Shown: positions 24,761 through 33,712 of the stretch, one piece after another
Numbering within the stretch: position 1 is the first letter of the stretch
Layout of the letters: every line of letters starts with the position of its first letter
Origin: a virus
Length of the DNA: 37,523 nt
Direction: 5' to 3' (one strand)
IMG/VR virus record: IMGVR_UViG_3300046003_003352
Location: 1 to 37,523 of that record
Notes under the pieces: model-generated
Databases searched by the model: none
What the model saw: the letters and a program-made list of their open reading frames with translations, nothing else
What the model was told of the DNA's origin: nothing
Program-made: the position numbers and the translations under genes

Positions 24761-27700
24761 TTAAATGTTTCGTTCGGTGCGCAAATAAACAGCCACGCTC
24801 TGCGGCGTCGTGTTGAGCGTGTACTCAACAAGGGACTCTTCGTAGCCATCCTTGATGATCTGTAGGACAACATCGGTATTGCTTGAATACTGGTGCTGGT
24901 ATGTTTTACTACTGCCGCCGTAGGACTCTGAACCGTCAAGCTCTGTGTTGCCGATAATCCCAGCAGCAGGGTCTTTAAGGTAGATTCGATATTCAAAACC
25001 TGTTACTGGAGCACCAGCCTCGTCCTTTACTGAAAAAGTAAAGTCTGTCTGGTCAAGCGGATAGAAGTTAGTCGATTGCGCTGATTCCGTGGTCGTTGTC
25101 CGTGCCGTCAGGAAGGTGATTGCAGTCGTGTTCGTGCTGGTCGTTTCAATCGTCAGCTTGAGCTTAAAGCCAACAGCAGGATCAACACTTACCCCGGACA
25201 ATGCTGTACCGAGTTGTGCCGCAGTGAGTTGGGCCGACAGCGCCGAATAGCCCGAGCCTGTGTCGATCTGGTAATAAAACCGATAGTTGCTGACAGTTCC
25301 ACCCGACATCACTACGGCTTCATTGACGAACCCTGTGTGACCAAGTGCGAAATAGGGCATTTCCCAAGTAGCCTTATTGCCAATCACGCCCATCAGGACG
25401 CCGCCTGCGGAGTTGAACTTTGCTACACCGGAAACCATCGTGAAATATGAAGCGGTTTCGGCGGTTGGCTCGTTCATACATAAGGCTAATTGACCGTAGG
25501 ACTTGCCCAAGAATAGATCGTAGAAGTGCGCACCATAAACCGACGACTGCCCGGTTGTACCAAGCGAAGACATTACACTTTTTATCGCGCAGTTCAGGTT
25601 GGCGTTAGCCAAAAAGACAAGACGGTTGCCTACTGTGTTAGTGGCGTGAGCGTAAGGCTCAAGCATGTGACAGCTCTCTATCAGTACGTTTTTATCCGCG
25701 TTGTTGCTTGTAAAAAGCGATGTAACTCGTGATTTGAGCAGCGCACATCTTTGTAGGCTGACCCCCGTGTTATTGCTACCCGTAACAAACAAAGAGCCAG
25801 TTGCATACACATTAGGCTCCCATGATGCCCCGATAACAGGGGTTGCGTAACTACCCACGTTTCTGATTTTTACACCGGTCGAGTTTGCAGCTTGCACAGT
25901 ACCGGTGTAAGGATGCAGCCCCGTAGCCCACGTCACCGTGTCAATGGTGATACCGGAAGATGATGCAACATCGACTGCGTATTGGCCCGTTGTCGCGTTT
26001 GTCCACCCCGTCAGTCGGTCAGCAAACGCGAGGTTAGTTACAGCCCCGCCAAACACCGTTGAAAAACGAACCCCACAATTGTAAGCTTTGCAGTTTGTCA
26101 GCGAAATCTGCCCACCGCCGCTAAGATTCCACCCCTGCACCGTGCCGCGTGCAAACAAGAGCATACCGGCTTCGCAGTTGTCAAAAGTTATCCCTATGCA
26201 AAACTGAACATTTACAGGGGAGCTGGTTGCCGCCCCTTGGCGATAAAACTTGCTGTTGCGGATCGTTCCCCCGGCAAAGCTCGAAGTCAGTGTCAGCGGT
26301 ACATTTGTTGTAGCTCCCGTGTAATTCCCCACCTGAACGTTGTCAATATCAACGGCAGTGGCTAATTCCGTGATCTCAAGCGTATCCATCAGCGCCGAGT
26401 GCCAGATTTTTAGCGAGTACGGTTGTCCGAAACGCGAATAAACGTTTTCGCCATAGAGGTATTCAATATCTATAGCACCAGAAGTTGTCGTGATGAACTC
26501 AGGGCGTGAAGCCAGTGTTGCATTCGGGATTACGTTGGCTGCGGTTGTGCCAGACCTGAAAAAGATGTTCGGGATACGAACCTTGCAGCCCGAAGCCGGA
26601 ACGAAACCGATATGGTATTTCTCTGTGACGGTCGCCCCGGCAGTAATCGCTGCGCTGTGTGGGTAGTTGACGTTGAACGAACCGGCGACCACCGAGCGCA
26701 GGATGAACTTGCCGGGAGTCGCACCTCCCGAAGTAAAGTCCAGATAGACCTCGTTGCCTACGGCCATGCCATGAGAGGCGCGGGTGATCGTCAGCGTATG
26801 CAGTGCCGAGGCGTTGCCGCCTGACAATGCGACGGTGTGGGCGTAGGAAATGTTGTAGGTGTTGGCACTCGGCACAGAGTGAACCGTGTAGGTGCCGGCT
26901 GGTAGAACAACTGCACCCGTTGTGCCGGTCAAACCGACTTGGTTACCTTCTGCCAATGTGTGCGCCGTGAATGTAACCGTCGCCCCAAACCGAGCCGTGA
27001 CACTGCCCGAGGTATTGGCGTTGGTGACAGGTACGGTGAAGTAATAGGCATCCAGTACGGTAGCAACACCGGTTTGATCGGTTGCCGTTCCAGAGGTGAA
27101 ATCTAGCCCGACAGTCTCGCCACCGTACAGACCATGACCCGCTGCGGCGTAGCAGGTGCAGACGTTAGAAGTCAGAGTGTAAGTAGCTGCGACATTCCAA
27201 TCAGCGTAGGTCGAGGCTTGTGCAGCAACTGAGCCATAGGTAGAAGCAAACGTAACCGCTTCACCAATCTGCATCTGGCCAGTGGCAAGCATCTTGACGA
27301 ACTTCTGACGCGCATCGGACGAGCCATCAGCGGCACCAAGGTGAATCTGTGACCAACCGTTCGCTGCGCCATTGAGCGCGGGGTATTGCTCATACACGCC
27401 AGAGCCGGGAGCCGTTTCAATCCATGCGCCGGGGACGTAGGTATTCGCGCCACCGCCGTTCGTTGGAACCTGAAGGACTTGGGCGCGTGCGCCTGTGGTG
27501 TTGTCGAGATAGAACCAATCGCCGCGAGTCTTGAACTTGCCCAATCGGGGAACAGTAATATCGACAGCGCCCATGACAAACTCAAGCCAGCCGGCAACAT
27601 CTGCGCCGGTAGCACTTGCACTAATTCCGGTCAAAGCACCTGCGGCGAATGCGCCACCAGTAACTGAGCGGAACTTAATAAAGCCCGTGGCCGGCATTGG

Positions 27701-28036
27701 TGCCAGTGCTGCTGTTGGTGCCGATGTCAGGTTAGCCCAAACCCCGAGCATGTAGCCAGAAACGCCACCTTGGGAGATTATCGTACCCAGAGCAGGCACG
27801 TTACCCGTGCCAGTGTTGTACGCAAGCCAGCGAATCGCAGAAGCATCAATGAAACACTCGCCCTCGTTGACCGTAATCGCACCCAAATAGCCAGTCATTG
27901 ATGCCGGTGCGTTGGCGTGGACTCGCGTGTCTGTACGAACGATCAACTGACCGCCGCTGTTGATGGTCATTGCCTCGCCAGCGGTGCGTGCTGTACCGTT
28001 GTCGAGATAAGTGCCGACTGCGGTAATAGTAGCCAT
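24761..28036 (-). CDS. Large appendage protein with Ig/FCCH-like repeats and beta-helix region
   Basis: A 1091 aa protein. Residues about 1-240 are a Gly/Ala/Thr-rich beta region. Residues about 275-460 hold about three copies of a module with H-G-(L/M)-x-x-G-x-x-V-x-L-x-F-T-S-G, like FCCH/Ig-like phage repeats. Residues about 480-830 are rich in short turns (GITFDNCEAGMLLFARG, GITIDTVTWATGLHPYTG, VLIESCHMLEPYAHA), as in right-handed beta-helix fibres. The C-terminus is Ig-like (FTFSVKDEAGAPVTGFEYRIYL). Probably a fibre or receptor-binding appendage; beta-helix proteins often bind or cut surface glycans, but no catalytic pair is identified. ATG overlaps the previous stop (TAATG). Confidence 0.7.
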   Translation of the reverse strand: MATITAVGTYLDNGTARTAGEAMTINSGGQLIVRTDTRVHANAPASMTGYLGAITVNEGECFIDASAIRWLAYNTGTGNVPALGTIISQGGVSGYMLGVWANLTSAPTAALAPMPATGFIKFRSVTGGAFAAGALTGISASATGADVAGWLEFVMGAVDITVPRLGKFKTRGDWFYLDNTTGARAQVLQVPTNGGGANTYVPGAWIETAPGSGVYEQYPALNGAANGWSQIHLGAADGSSDARQKFVKMLATGQMQIGEAVTFASTYGSVAAQASTYADWNVAATYTLTSNVCTCYAAAGHGLYGGETVGLDFTSGTATDQTGVATVLDAYYFTVPVTNANTSGSVTARFGATVTFTAHTLAEGNQVGLTGTTGAVVLPAGTYTVHSVPSANTYNISYAHTVALSGGNASALHTLTITRASHGMAVGNEVYLDFTSGGATPGKFILRSVVAGSFNVNYPHSAAITAGATVTEKYHIGFVPASGCKVRIPNIFFRSGTTAANVIPNATLASRPEFITTTSGAIDIEYLYGENVYSRFGQPYSLKIWHSALMDTLEITELATAVDIDNVQVGNYTGATTNVPLTLTSSFAGGTIRNSKFYRQGAATSSPVNVQFCIGITFDNCEAGMLLFARGTVQGWNLSGGGQISLTNCKAYNCGVRFSTVFGGAVTNLAFADRLTGWTNATTGQYAVDVASSSGITIDTVTWATGLHPYTGTVQAANSTGVKIRNVGSYATPVIGASWEPNVYATGSLFVTGSNNTGVSLQRCALLKSRVTSLFTSNNADKNVLIESCHMLEPYAHATNTVGNRLVFLANANLNCAIKSVMSSLGTTGQSSVYGAHFYDLFLGKSYGQLALCMNEPTAETASYFTMVSGVAKFNSAGGVLMGVIGNKATWEMPYFALGHTGFVNEAVVMSGGTVSNYRFYYQIDTGSGYSALSAQLTAAQLGTALSGVSVDPAVGFKLKLTIETTSTNTTAITFLTARTTTTESAQSTNFYPLDQTDFTFSVKDEAGAPVTGFEYRIYLKDPAAGIIGNTELDGSESYGGSSKTYQHQYSSNTDVVLQIIKDGYEESLVEYTLNTTPQSVAVYLRTERNI

Positions 28037-28431
28037 TAGGCGAGAATCTCCGCAGCACGACCAGCGGCAATCAGGCCAACCATTTCAAGCATATTCACAG
28101 CGGCAATGGTGTCAGGATCGTCAAGGCTGATTTCTTCTGACAGTTCGAGCAGAGCCATGTAGTCCTGCAACTGCGGAGAGGCTTCAGCCGCAGACCGTAT
28201 AGCGATACGCTCGTCTTGATTAAAGCGACGGAGATAAGTCAGCTTGGTGATGATGCGCGACTGTGACTTTGGCTTGAAGTTCAGACCGCCCTTATCCCAC
28301 TCGACTTTCGTCAGGTCAGGCATCGACATGTCAAACGTCTTGACCTGCAGTGGGTGACCTTCAGTGTTGATAGGCTGCTCAGAGATGGAGAGCAGCGCAC
28401 CCGTTACAACATTACAAAGGACGTAGATCAT
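28036..28431 (-). CDS. Conserved appendage-locus protein with DDPxTIA motif
   Basis: A 131 aa protein with the run LTYLRRFNQDERIAIRSAAEASPQLQDYMALLELSEEISLDDPDTIAAVNMLE and end AGRAAEILA. This C-terminal pattern is common in small phage proteins that lie directly before long fibre genes; some are fibre-associated or assembly factors. ATG at 28431 overlaps the previous stop as TGATG; a TTG one codon upstream is less likely. Its last base overlaps the next start. Function inferred only from context. Confidence 0.6.
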   Translation of the reverse strand: MIYVLCNVVTGALLSISEQPINTEGHPLQVKTFDMSMPDLTKVEWDKGGLNFKPKSQSRIITKLTYLRRFNQDERIAIRSAAEASPQLQDYMALLELSEEISLDDPDTIAAVNMLEMVGLIAAGRAAEILA

Positions 28432-28622
28432 CAATAGACTCCCCGCATAAACACCTTCTGCTCACTGTCATCATGAGTATCACCCCTAGGAGGGATAGCA
28501 AGATAATGCTCCCTGATCTCAAGCGTGTAGCCCTCACGCCCTTCGGCTATGTGCTCAGCCAGGTACTTGTAGGCTTGCTCTACCGTTGTAGAGGGTGGGA
28601 ACTGGGCTAAGTTACGGGGCAT
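28431..28622 (-). CDS. Small hypothetical protein (63 aa)
   Basis: MPRNLAQFPPSTTVEQAYKY at the start, then Glu/Arg-rich sequence and AIPPRGDTHDDSEQKVFMRG near the end. ATG at 28622 has AAGG seven bases upstream and is preferred; another ATG six codons earlier (28640) has a longer spacer. It overlaps the end of the coiled-coil protein gene. Soluble, no recognised domain. Its place in the overlapping gene run supports it being real. Confidence 0.55.
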   Translation of the reverse strand: MPRNLAQFPPSTTVEQAYKYLAEHIAEGREGYTLEIREHYLAIPPRGDTHDDSEQKVFMRGVY

Positions 28623-29121
28623 GTGAGAACCTTGCTTCATCAGCTGCCAGCCTTACTTCAAGCTTCGACAGTCTATCCTGCAGTTCTATGATCTTGTTGT
28701 CGCGTGCGCGTAAGTCACCAAACAAACCAATGATCTGGGCGTCCCGCGCAGCGATTGCGTCATCCTTGCTATTGAGCTTGTTCTGCAACCGCGAAACCAT
28801 AACTTCGCAACCTTCAAGCGACTTGACTCTCGCCTCTAGCTCGGCATTAGCCTTGAGTGTGGCGTTGTTTGCGTCATGCACTTTATCGAGCCGCGTGGTC
28901 AATAAGGTGACTTGATCAAATAGGTGACTATAGAGGCCTGTCTGGATATCGCCCGTCTTGCCCTCTTGCTCATCAGCCTTGCCCTTTTTGCGCCAATCCC
29001 TGACGAACAGGGCAGCCGGGGCCGACAGCAGCAGCAGGATGAAGACGATCAGGAGCACCATCTGTACAGAGGGTGATAGCCCCGACTCAGCAATTATCTT
29101 TGTAGTTTCAGCTGGGTTCAT
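28612..29121 (-). CDS. Membrane-anchored coiled-coil protein
   Basis: A 169 aa protein with one N-terminal transmembrane helix (VQMVLLIVFILLLLSAPAALFV, about residues 19-40), then a basic RDWRKKGK stop-transfer and a long charged coiled coil (about residues 60-165, LTTRLDKVHDANNATLKANAELEARVKSLEG ...). Topology resembles an i-spanin, but a proper Rz-like pair exists elsewhere, so a different membrane function is likely. It directly follows a four-helix membrane protein gene with one base between them. Function unknown. Confidence 0.6.
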   Translation of the reverse strand: MNPAETTKIIAESGLSPSVQMVLLIVFILLLLSAPAALFVRDWRKKGKADEQEGKTGDIQTGLYSHLFDQVTLLTTRLDKVHDANNATLKANAELEARVKSLEGCEVMVSRLQNKLNSKDDAIAARDAQIIGLFGDLRARDNKIIELQDRLSKLEVRLAADEARFSHAP

Positions 29122-29122
29122 A

Positions 29123-29581
29123 TCAGTGCGATGCCTCGTAGTTTTTGTCTGCCCATACGCGAACTAACCACCACCATGAACCTATAACCATAGCGGCATC
29201 AGCCCCCATGGCTGCGGGTGGTTGATATGTAGCCCACCCGTGAAAATGTGCCATGTAGCAGCATACGGTTGCTGTAGTCCATAAGGCTGCGCCATTGAAC
29301 GCATCCAAAAGGGCTGCTGCCGGTGGTACTTTATAAAATATGGAAATCAGCAGGAAGAACCCGTGGATGGCAAAGCACGTTGCCCACAGCCACTCAGGCG
29401 CAAACGTCATCAAGGCGTAGGTTGTGCGGCCTGTGCCGGCTGCGACCTGTGCAGCTGTAGGGAACAGAGCACCTGGCCAGGCCAGGAACAACGCCCAGAA
29501 CAACGCGCCGAAGGCCAGCATCAGCCGCGCACAACGCATGTCCGACTCAAGCAAGATGTTGAACACACGCCTGCAGGTCAT
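29123..29581 (-). CDS. Four-helix membrane protein, unknown function
   Basis: A 152 aa protein with about four hydrophobic segments (LMLAFGALFWALFLAWPGAL; LWATCFAIHGFFLLISIFY; AALWTTATVCCYMAHF; AMVIGSWWWLVRVW) and many Trp residues. It overlaps the portal stop (ATGA) and has GAGG eight bases before ATG. No family recognised. Possible roles are a second holin-like protein, superinfection exclusion, or modulation of the host membrane; sequence does not decide. Its pairing with the following membrane-anchored coiled-coil gene suggests they work together. Confidence 0.55.
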   Translation of the reverse strand: MTCRRVFNILLESDMRCARLMLAFGALFWALFLAWPGALFPTAAQVAAGTGRTTYALMTFAPEWLWATCFAIHGFFLLISIFYKVPPAAALLDAFNGAALWTTATVCCYMAHFHGWATYQPPAAMGADAAMVIGSWWWLVRVWADKNYEASH

Positions 29582-31104
29582 TCAACAACCCTCAGGTTCT
29601 CAGCCTTCTTGTTCTGGCCGCGCCCTACTGGCGGCTGGTCAGACTTCAGGTTCTGGTTGAGCGTTGAGCCATCATTCGACGGGGTATTCGGACCCATGCT
29701 GGCCGCGCCGCCACCACCTGCCTTGAACATCGTTCCTGACAGCTTGGGCATGCCGGCTGGCGGCAGGTTGCCGGTGAGCTGGAGGCAGGCCTCTTCATCG
29801 CTTAAAAAGCCCATCGACAACATCTCAAGGATGCGGGTCTGCTTGGTCTGCTTGAAAGCTTCAAGCTCGGCAGCTGGGCGCAAATCAATATCGGCATAGC
29901 GGAATTGGATCACCACATCTATACCGAACAGTCGGACAGCAACTGTCAACAATCGTGAATATATCTCATTGAGCTTCAAAGTGATGGCGCCTGTGGCCGA
30001 CTTCATGAACAACATGCTCTCAGTGGAAGCGATGTTGCTTGATGAAGAGGCGTGGCCAAGGACGGTGCCCATCGTCTTGCTGCCCGTCGCCATGCGGCTA
30101 TTGCCGATGTCCTGAAGTACCTTGTACTCAGCACTCAAGCCAGCGTTTGAGGCGTTTTCAACTTCAAAACCCAGGGAGTCCAGATAAACCAAGGCTTCTT
30201 CTGGTTGGAGTCCGTTGATCTTTTCTTCGACTGAGCGGACGATCTGGTTAAGCTCTTGCGTTGCTTTAGCTTGATCATTCTGAGCATCGACAGACAGGTA
30301 TTTACGGACCTTCTCTTCATCGATGATCACCTTCTGGCGTGGGTGAATGACCTTCTTGATAATCCGGTGAATGTCCTGCGCGAAGTCTTCGGTGAAGATC
30401 ACCGGCTTGATCGCGGCTTCCAGCGGGGAAGCGGCATGCGCCTGCAGCAGGTCTTGGTCGAGCGCTACATAAACGAATGTGGGGATGTCGAGATTGACCT
30501 TCTCGCTACCGATCAACTGGACCGGCGTGATCGTCTTGTCCTTGTTGGCAATGAACTCCAACTGGGAGACAGCGATCGGCTGAATCCTGCGCGGCAAACG
30601 ATCCTTGCCGAGCACGAGCTCCGCGCTGGCCGCGCCCTCGAAGAGCATTTCCTTGGCCAGACTCTCTGACGTGGAGCGCAGCGATGAAGGACCACTGTAC
30701 CCTTCCGAGTAATCAGGCAGCAAATCAAAGCGTGTCAGGATTTGCTGAGCCAGCAACGTGGCTTCCCGGTTGAACGTGCCATCCAGGTTGTAGGCGATGG
30801 CCGTGTAGTTCTCAGGGATGCCGACCCGAAGGTAGGCCCACACCGCCGCGCTGAGATCAGGTGAGGCAGCCGCGAAGTCGCGGATGACTGACTTGGTCTT
30901 CGACCCGGAGCGCAGCGTCGTCGTGTCCGTACTGGCCAGCTGACGATCTTGCTTGGTCAGGTAGGCATCAGACGGGCGCGTCGTCTTGAGGTAAGACGGG
31001 AAGCTCTGAACCCCAGGCTTAACCTTGGGTGGAGGCACGATAGCAAGCTGCGATGCGGCTTCTATTTTTGTGCCGCCGAACCAAGATTTTAAGCTGTCGA
31101 ACAT
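29578..31104 (-). CDS. Portal protein
   Basis: About 508 aa from ATG at 31104 (MFDSLKSWFGG, a usual portal start); an upstream TTG at 31167 would add 21 residues. Features include LSAAVWAYLRVGIPENYTAIAYN, a wing region, a long helix (QAKATQELNQIVRSVEEKINGLQPEEA) and the clip/crown-like MLSMGFLSDEEACLQLTGNLPPAG end. It forms the dodecameric ring for DNA entry and tail attachment. It follows the terminase genes, interrupted only by the HNH gene. The Shine-Dalgarno is weak for both starts. A portal fold is well supported; subfamily (DUF935-like or other) is not certain. Confidence 0.82.
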   Translation of the reverse strand: MFDSLKSWFGGTKIEAASQLAIVPPPKVKPGVQSFPSYLKTTRPSDAYLTKQDRQLASTDTTTLRSGSKTKSVIRDFAAASPDLSAAVWAYLRVGIPENYTAIAYNLDGTFNREATLLAQQILTRFDLLPDYSEGYSGPSSLRSTSESLAKEMLFEGAASAELVLGKDRLPRRIQPIAVSQLEFIANKDKTITPVQLIGSEKVNLDIPTFVYVALDQDLLQAHAASPLEAAIKPVIFTEDFAQDIHRIIKKVIHPRQKVIIDEEKVRKYLSVDAQNDQAKATQELNQIVRSVEEKINGLQPEEALVYLDSLGFEVENASNAGLSAEYKVLQDIGNSRMATGSKTMGTVLGHASSSSNIASTESMLFMKSATGAITLKLNEIYSRLLTVAVRLFGIDVVIQFRYADIDLRPAAELEAFKQTKQTRILEMLSMGFLSDEEACLQLTGNLPPAGMPKLSGTMFKAGGGGAASMGPNTPSNDGSTLNQNLKSDQPPVGRGQNKKAENLRVVE

Positions 31105-31154
31105 GGCAGGGGCGCACTCAGGGTTGTGGTTTCCCGCGAGTGTAACTACCCTCG

Positions 31155-31177
31155 ACCGATAAAGCAAGCCTATCGGT
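31155..31177 (-). other. Hairpin between HNH gene and portal
   Basis: Perfect 7-bp stem ACCGATA/TATCGGT with a 9-base loop, in the 105-bp gap before the portal ATG. It covers the alternative TTG start of the portal. No T run follows. It may mark the boundary of the HNH insertion or affect portal translation. Confidence 0.45.
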
Positions 31178-31209
31178 TGATTAACTTTTTAGATCAGCGC
31201 GGTGCCGTC

Positions 31210-31863
31210 TTATAGCCCATCAATCACCCTGTTGCCCTTTATTAGGTTCTCTTCTGCAGTAACTATACGAAGGTTATGCTCTACGTGCAGACCCTGGACA
31301 CTCTTATTGACTAATGGAATGACATGGTCAACATGATGACTGATTCCTGTTACCCTCGTAAGCTCTTGAGCCAAATCATAAATTGCCTGAACTGCCTCTT
31401 TATTGGCCCATGGGCAGTGGCCATTCCTGCGCTTTGCCCTCTTTGCCGCATCGTATGCCCGGTAAGATTCAGGCCTAGCTGACCTATCCAGCTTCTGCTT
31501 TAAATGCAGCCTATCTTTATTCTTTGCATAGTGGGCCTTGCGCTGAGAGGCCAGTCTCTCTGGGTTTTCCGCATTCCAAGCTGCTACAGCATCCCGCCAG
31601 CCCTCCTTACCCAGTGCCTCTCTTTTTATCAGGGCATACCTTCTTGCCTCACTTAAAACATAGGCATAGTTTTCTATGACCCAAGCTTTGACGGCTGCCT
31701 TGGCTTTACCTGGGTTCTCCTTGCGCCACTTAGCCGAATTCTTGTTTCGACATTCGCGGCATAAGGAGGTGTAACCGTCTTTGGTATTCTTATCTTTTTG
31801 GAACTGATCCCAGCACTTGTACTCACTGCACTTTGTGCAGCTCTTCCCGTTTGTGTCTTTCAT
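31210..31863 (-). CDS. HNH homing endonuclease
   Basis: A 217 aa protein. An N-terminal zinc-ribbon-like unit has CTKC and CREC pairs (C9, C12, C35, C38). A basic middle is rich in Lys/Arg. The HNH motif is at the C-terminus: HHVDHVIPLVNKSVQGLHVEHNLRIVTAEENLIKGNR. It cleaves a target at the insertion locus to promote its own spread (family knowledge). It lies in line with the late genes between terminase and portal. ATG has GGAG five bases upstream, directly after a long leader hairpin. No intron splice features were identified. The interrupted gene order of terminase to portal marks it as an insertion. Confidence 0.92.
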   Translation of the reverse strand: MKDTNGKSCTKCSEYKCWDQFQKDKNTKDGYTSLCRECRNKNSAKWRKENPGKAKAAVKAWVIENYAYVLSEARRYALIKREALGKEGWRDAVAAWNAENPERLASQRKAHYAKNKDRLHLKQKLDRSARPESYRAYDAAKRAKRRNGHCPWANKEAVQAIYDLAQELTRVTGISHHVDHVIPLVNKSVQGLHVEHNLRIVTAEENLIKGNRVIDGL

Positions 31864-31875
31864 AAAAACTCCAAA

Positions 31876-32008
31876 CTTTGGGCTGTGGTCTCATTGTCTA
31901 GGAAGGCGCAGAGATCGCCACAATGAGAGCACAGCCCGAAGTGTTCTCTGTTAATGAATAGGCTGAAGACTTCCTAGTTTCGACAGCCTATTTAGATACT
32001 AAACACTT
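31876..32008 (-). promoter_or_regulatory. Structured leader with two hairpins and complementary loops
   Basis: Hairpin 1: arms 31876-31897 and 31920-31941, 20 of 22 bases match. Hairpin 2: arms AATAGGCTG (31957-31965) and CAGCCTATT (31984-31992). The loops contain CTAGGAAG (31898-31905) and CTTCCTAG (31970-31977), which could pair as an 8-bp kissing interaction. An outer stem AAGTGTT/AACACTT (31939-31945, 32002-32008) partly competes with the base of hairpin 1. The whole lies between the terminase stop and the HNH ribosome site. Confidence 0.75.
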
Positions 32009-32020
32009 GCTTCAATAATG

Positions 32021-33712
32021 TCAACGTGGCTGTGGCAGCCCAGTCTTGAAGGTGAAAACGAGGGGCAGCGAAACCTGTGAGCCTGCTGCAACGCCAAGCA
32101 TTCTGGAAGCCACCAGTGCGTATAGTAGGCTGTGAGCCATGTGGTCCTCCCCTGAAGTCTTACGCCATACAAACACTAGCTCATCCTCTCGGAATTCACG
32201 AACACGCTTCTGGTCAGTTAAGTGATCTTTCCACTGCTCATCTAAAGCGCACGATACCTTTAGGATATGACCAGAGCGCACCATCATCATGATCATATCG
32301 AAGCACCGGTCTCTAGCTATAGTCACCTGCCTTACGTTTAGTTGGCCCTTCTCCTTGTTTTCGTCCTGGTCTTTTACTCTAAATAGGTCTATGCCCTTGT
32401 TTTTATTTGAGTAGACACCCGCAAATGAGTTAATAAGAATCTGCTGCAGTCTATAGACCGTCTCGGTATAAGGACCATGGTCAATAACACCCATCCTGCA
32501 CTTGTACTCACGAACAATTCTTGGTACGTCATCAATCACGCTAAACAAAGGAATAGGTATTATTTTTACAATGATGAGTGTGTTATCAGGTAATACTGCA
32601 GCAACCGTCATCCAGCATGTCATTCCCATATCTAAGCCAAATACGTAGCTGAAGCCCCCACCTGGGTATTCACTAATCAAACATGAGTCAAGTTCGGTAC
32701 GTGCCAGTGAGGTTTCCTTGTCTTCCATTGGAATCCCAAGCCGTTGGTTATAGTAGTCCTGCATCCTCTCATACTCAGTAGAGGCCTTGACCAAGGCTGA
32801 CGGCTTAATGATTGTTGGGCAGTCAAACGGAGAAACCCTGTACCCTGCAGCCGGGAAGTTTTCATCAGGGTTTTCAACCACCCACTCCCTGTTGGTTGGT
32901 GACAGATCGGCCTGCAGCCCACACTTCGGGCACGCTACGTAAGCATCTGTCCATTTGAACGAGTGATCTGCAAAGTGCCGCTTAGTGATCTGGCTCAACT
33001 CAAGGGAGAACCCCGGAATCCTGACATGCTCAAAATAATCAGGATAGAACCATTCACCGCAATGGTTGCACTTAGCCATATTTAGGTGACGACGAGACTG
33101 TTTATAGGCAAGATCAATACCGTAACCTGGGATAGTCGGCGTACTCAGCTTGACCGTCATCGCGTACTGCGAGTGGATCAACCGTGACTCGAAAAGCGTC
33201 AGCACATCCTGATTTGAATTATCGACCTCGTCCATAACAATCATGTCTGCAGGCACCGAGATAGCCTGCCGATCTACCTGAGCACCCTTCAAATAGATGT
33301 ATGACTCACCAAAGCGTTTGACCGATGAATTATCAACGTCCTTCGATACCAGCTCACTCAGGTATGGAGATGAGTTAATGATCGGGTCGATCCGCGTCTT
33401 CATGAAGTTCTGCGCCGCGCTGGCTGCCGGCAAGGTGTAGATCGTGCTAAACCCATTGACCAGTACTGCCCTTGCTGTCGCCAGTCTGGCGCTCATCTCA
33501 CTGATCCCGATCTGGGCTGATTTCAGAATCACGATGTTCTGCGAGGGGTCTTCCAAAATCTTACGTTGATATTCGTGCCCAGAGAAATCGAAGCGTGCTC
33601 CCCGAATGTAAGTGTGCTCAGTGATGAAATCACAGATCGTGTTGTGTCCGTGGGCCGACAACGAACTCTTAAGCCGCGCAATATGGCGTTGGAAAATTGG
33701 ATCGTCTTTCAT
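32021..33712 (-). CDS. Terminase large subunit (GpA-like)
   Basis: A 563 aa packaging motor. ATPase: Walker A-like LKSAQIGISE (residues 63-72), Walker B MIVMDEVD (Asp161, Glu162). A zinc-ribbon-like insert has CNHCGEW and CPKCGL. The nuclease part has FGLDMGM and GVIDHG acidic positions and the terminal DHMAHSLLYALVASRML motif of the family. It threads and cuts concatemeric DNA at the portal. ATG overlaps the stop of the upstream gene (ATGA) with AGGA seven bases before. Length and final motif show it is complete, so the following HNH gene does not split it. Confidence 0.93.
   Translation of the reverse strand: MKDDPIFQRHIARLKSSLSAHGHNTICDFITEHTYIRGARFDFSGHEYQRKILEDPSQNIVILKSAQIGISEMSARLATARAVLVNGFSTIYTLPAASAAQNFMKTRIDPIINSSPYLSELVSKDVDNSSVKRFGESYIYLKGAQVDRQAISVPADMIVMDEVDNSNQDVLTLFESRLIHSQYAMTVKLSTPTIPGYGIDLAYKQSRRHLNMAKCNHCGEWFYPDYFEHVRIPGFSLELSQITKRHFADHSFKWTDAYVACPKCGLQADLSPTNREWVVENPDENFPAAGYRVSPFDCPTIIKPSALVKASTEYERMQDYYNQRLGIPMEDKETSLARTELDSCLISEYPGGGFSYVFGLDMGMTCWMTVAAVLPDNTLIIVKIIPIPLFSVIDDVPRIVREYKCRMGVIDHGPYTETVYRLQQILINSFAGVYSNKNKGIDLFRVKDQDENKEKGQLNVRQVTIARDRCFDMIMMMVRSGHILKVSCALDEQWKDHLTDQKRVREFREDELVFVWRKTSGEDHMAHSLLYALVASRMLGVAAGSQVSLPLVFTFKTGLPQPR

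Noticed and set aside
31105-32020. Group I intron interrupting terminase
   Set aside because: The terminase is complete with its final nuclease motif and stop before the element. I could not identify P7-like core pairings or a downstream exon. Left as a testable alternative in the leader finding.
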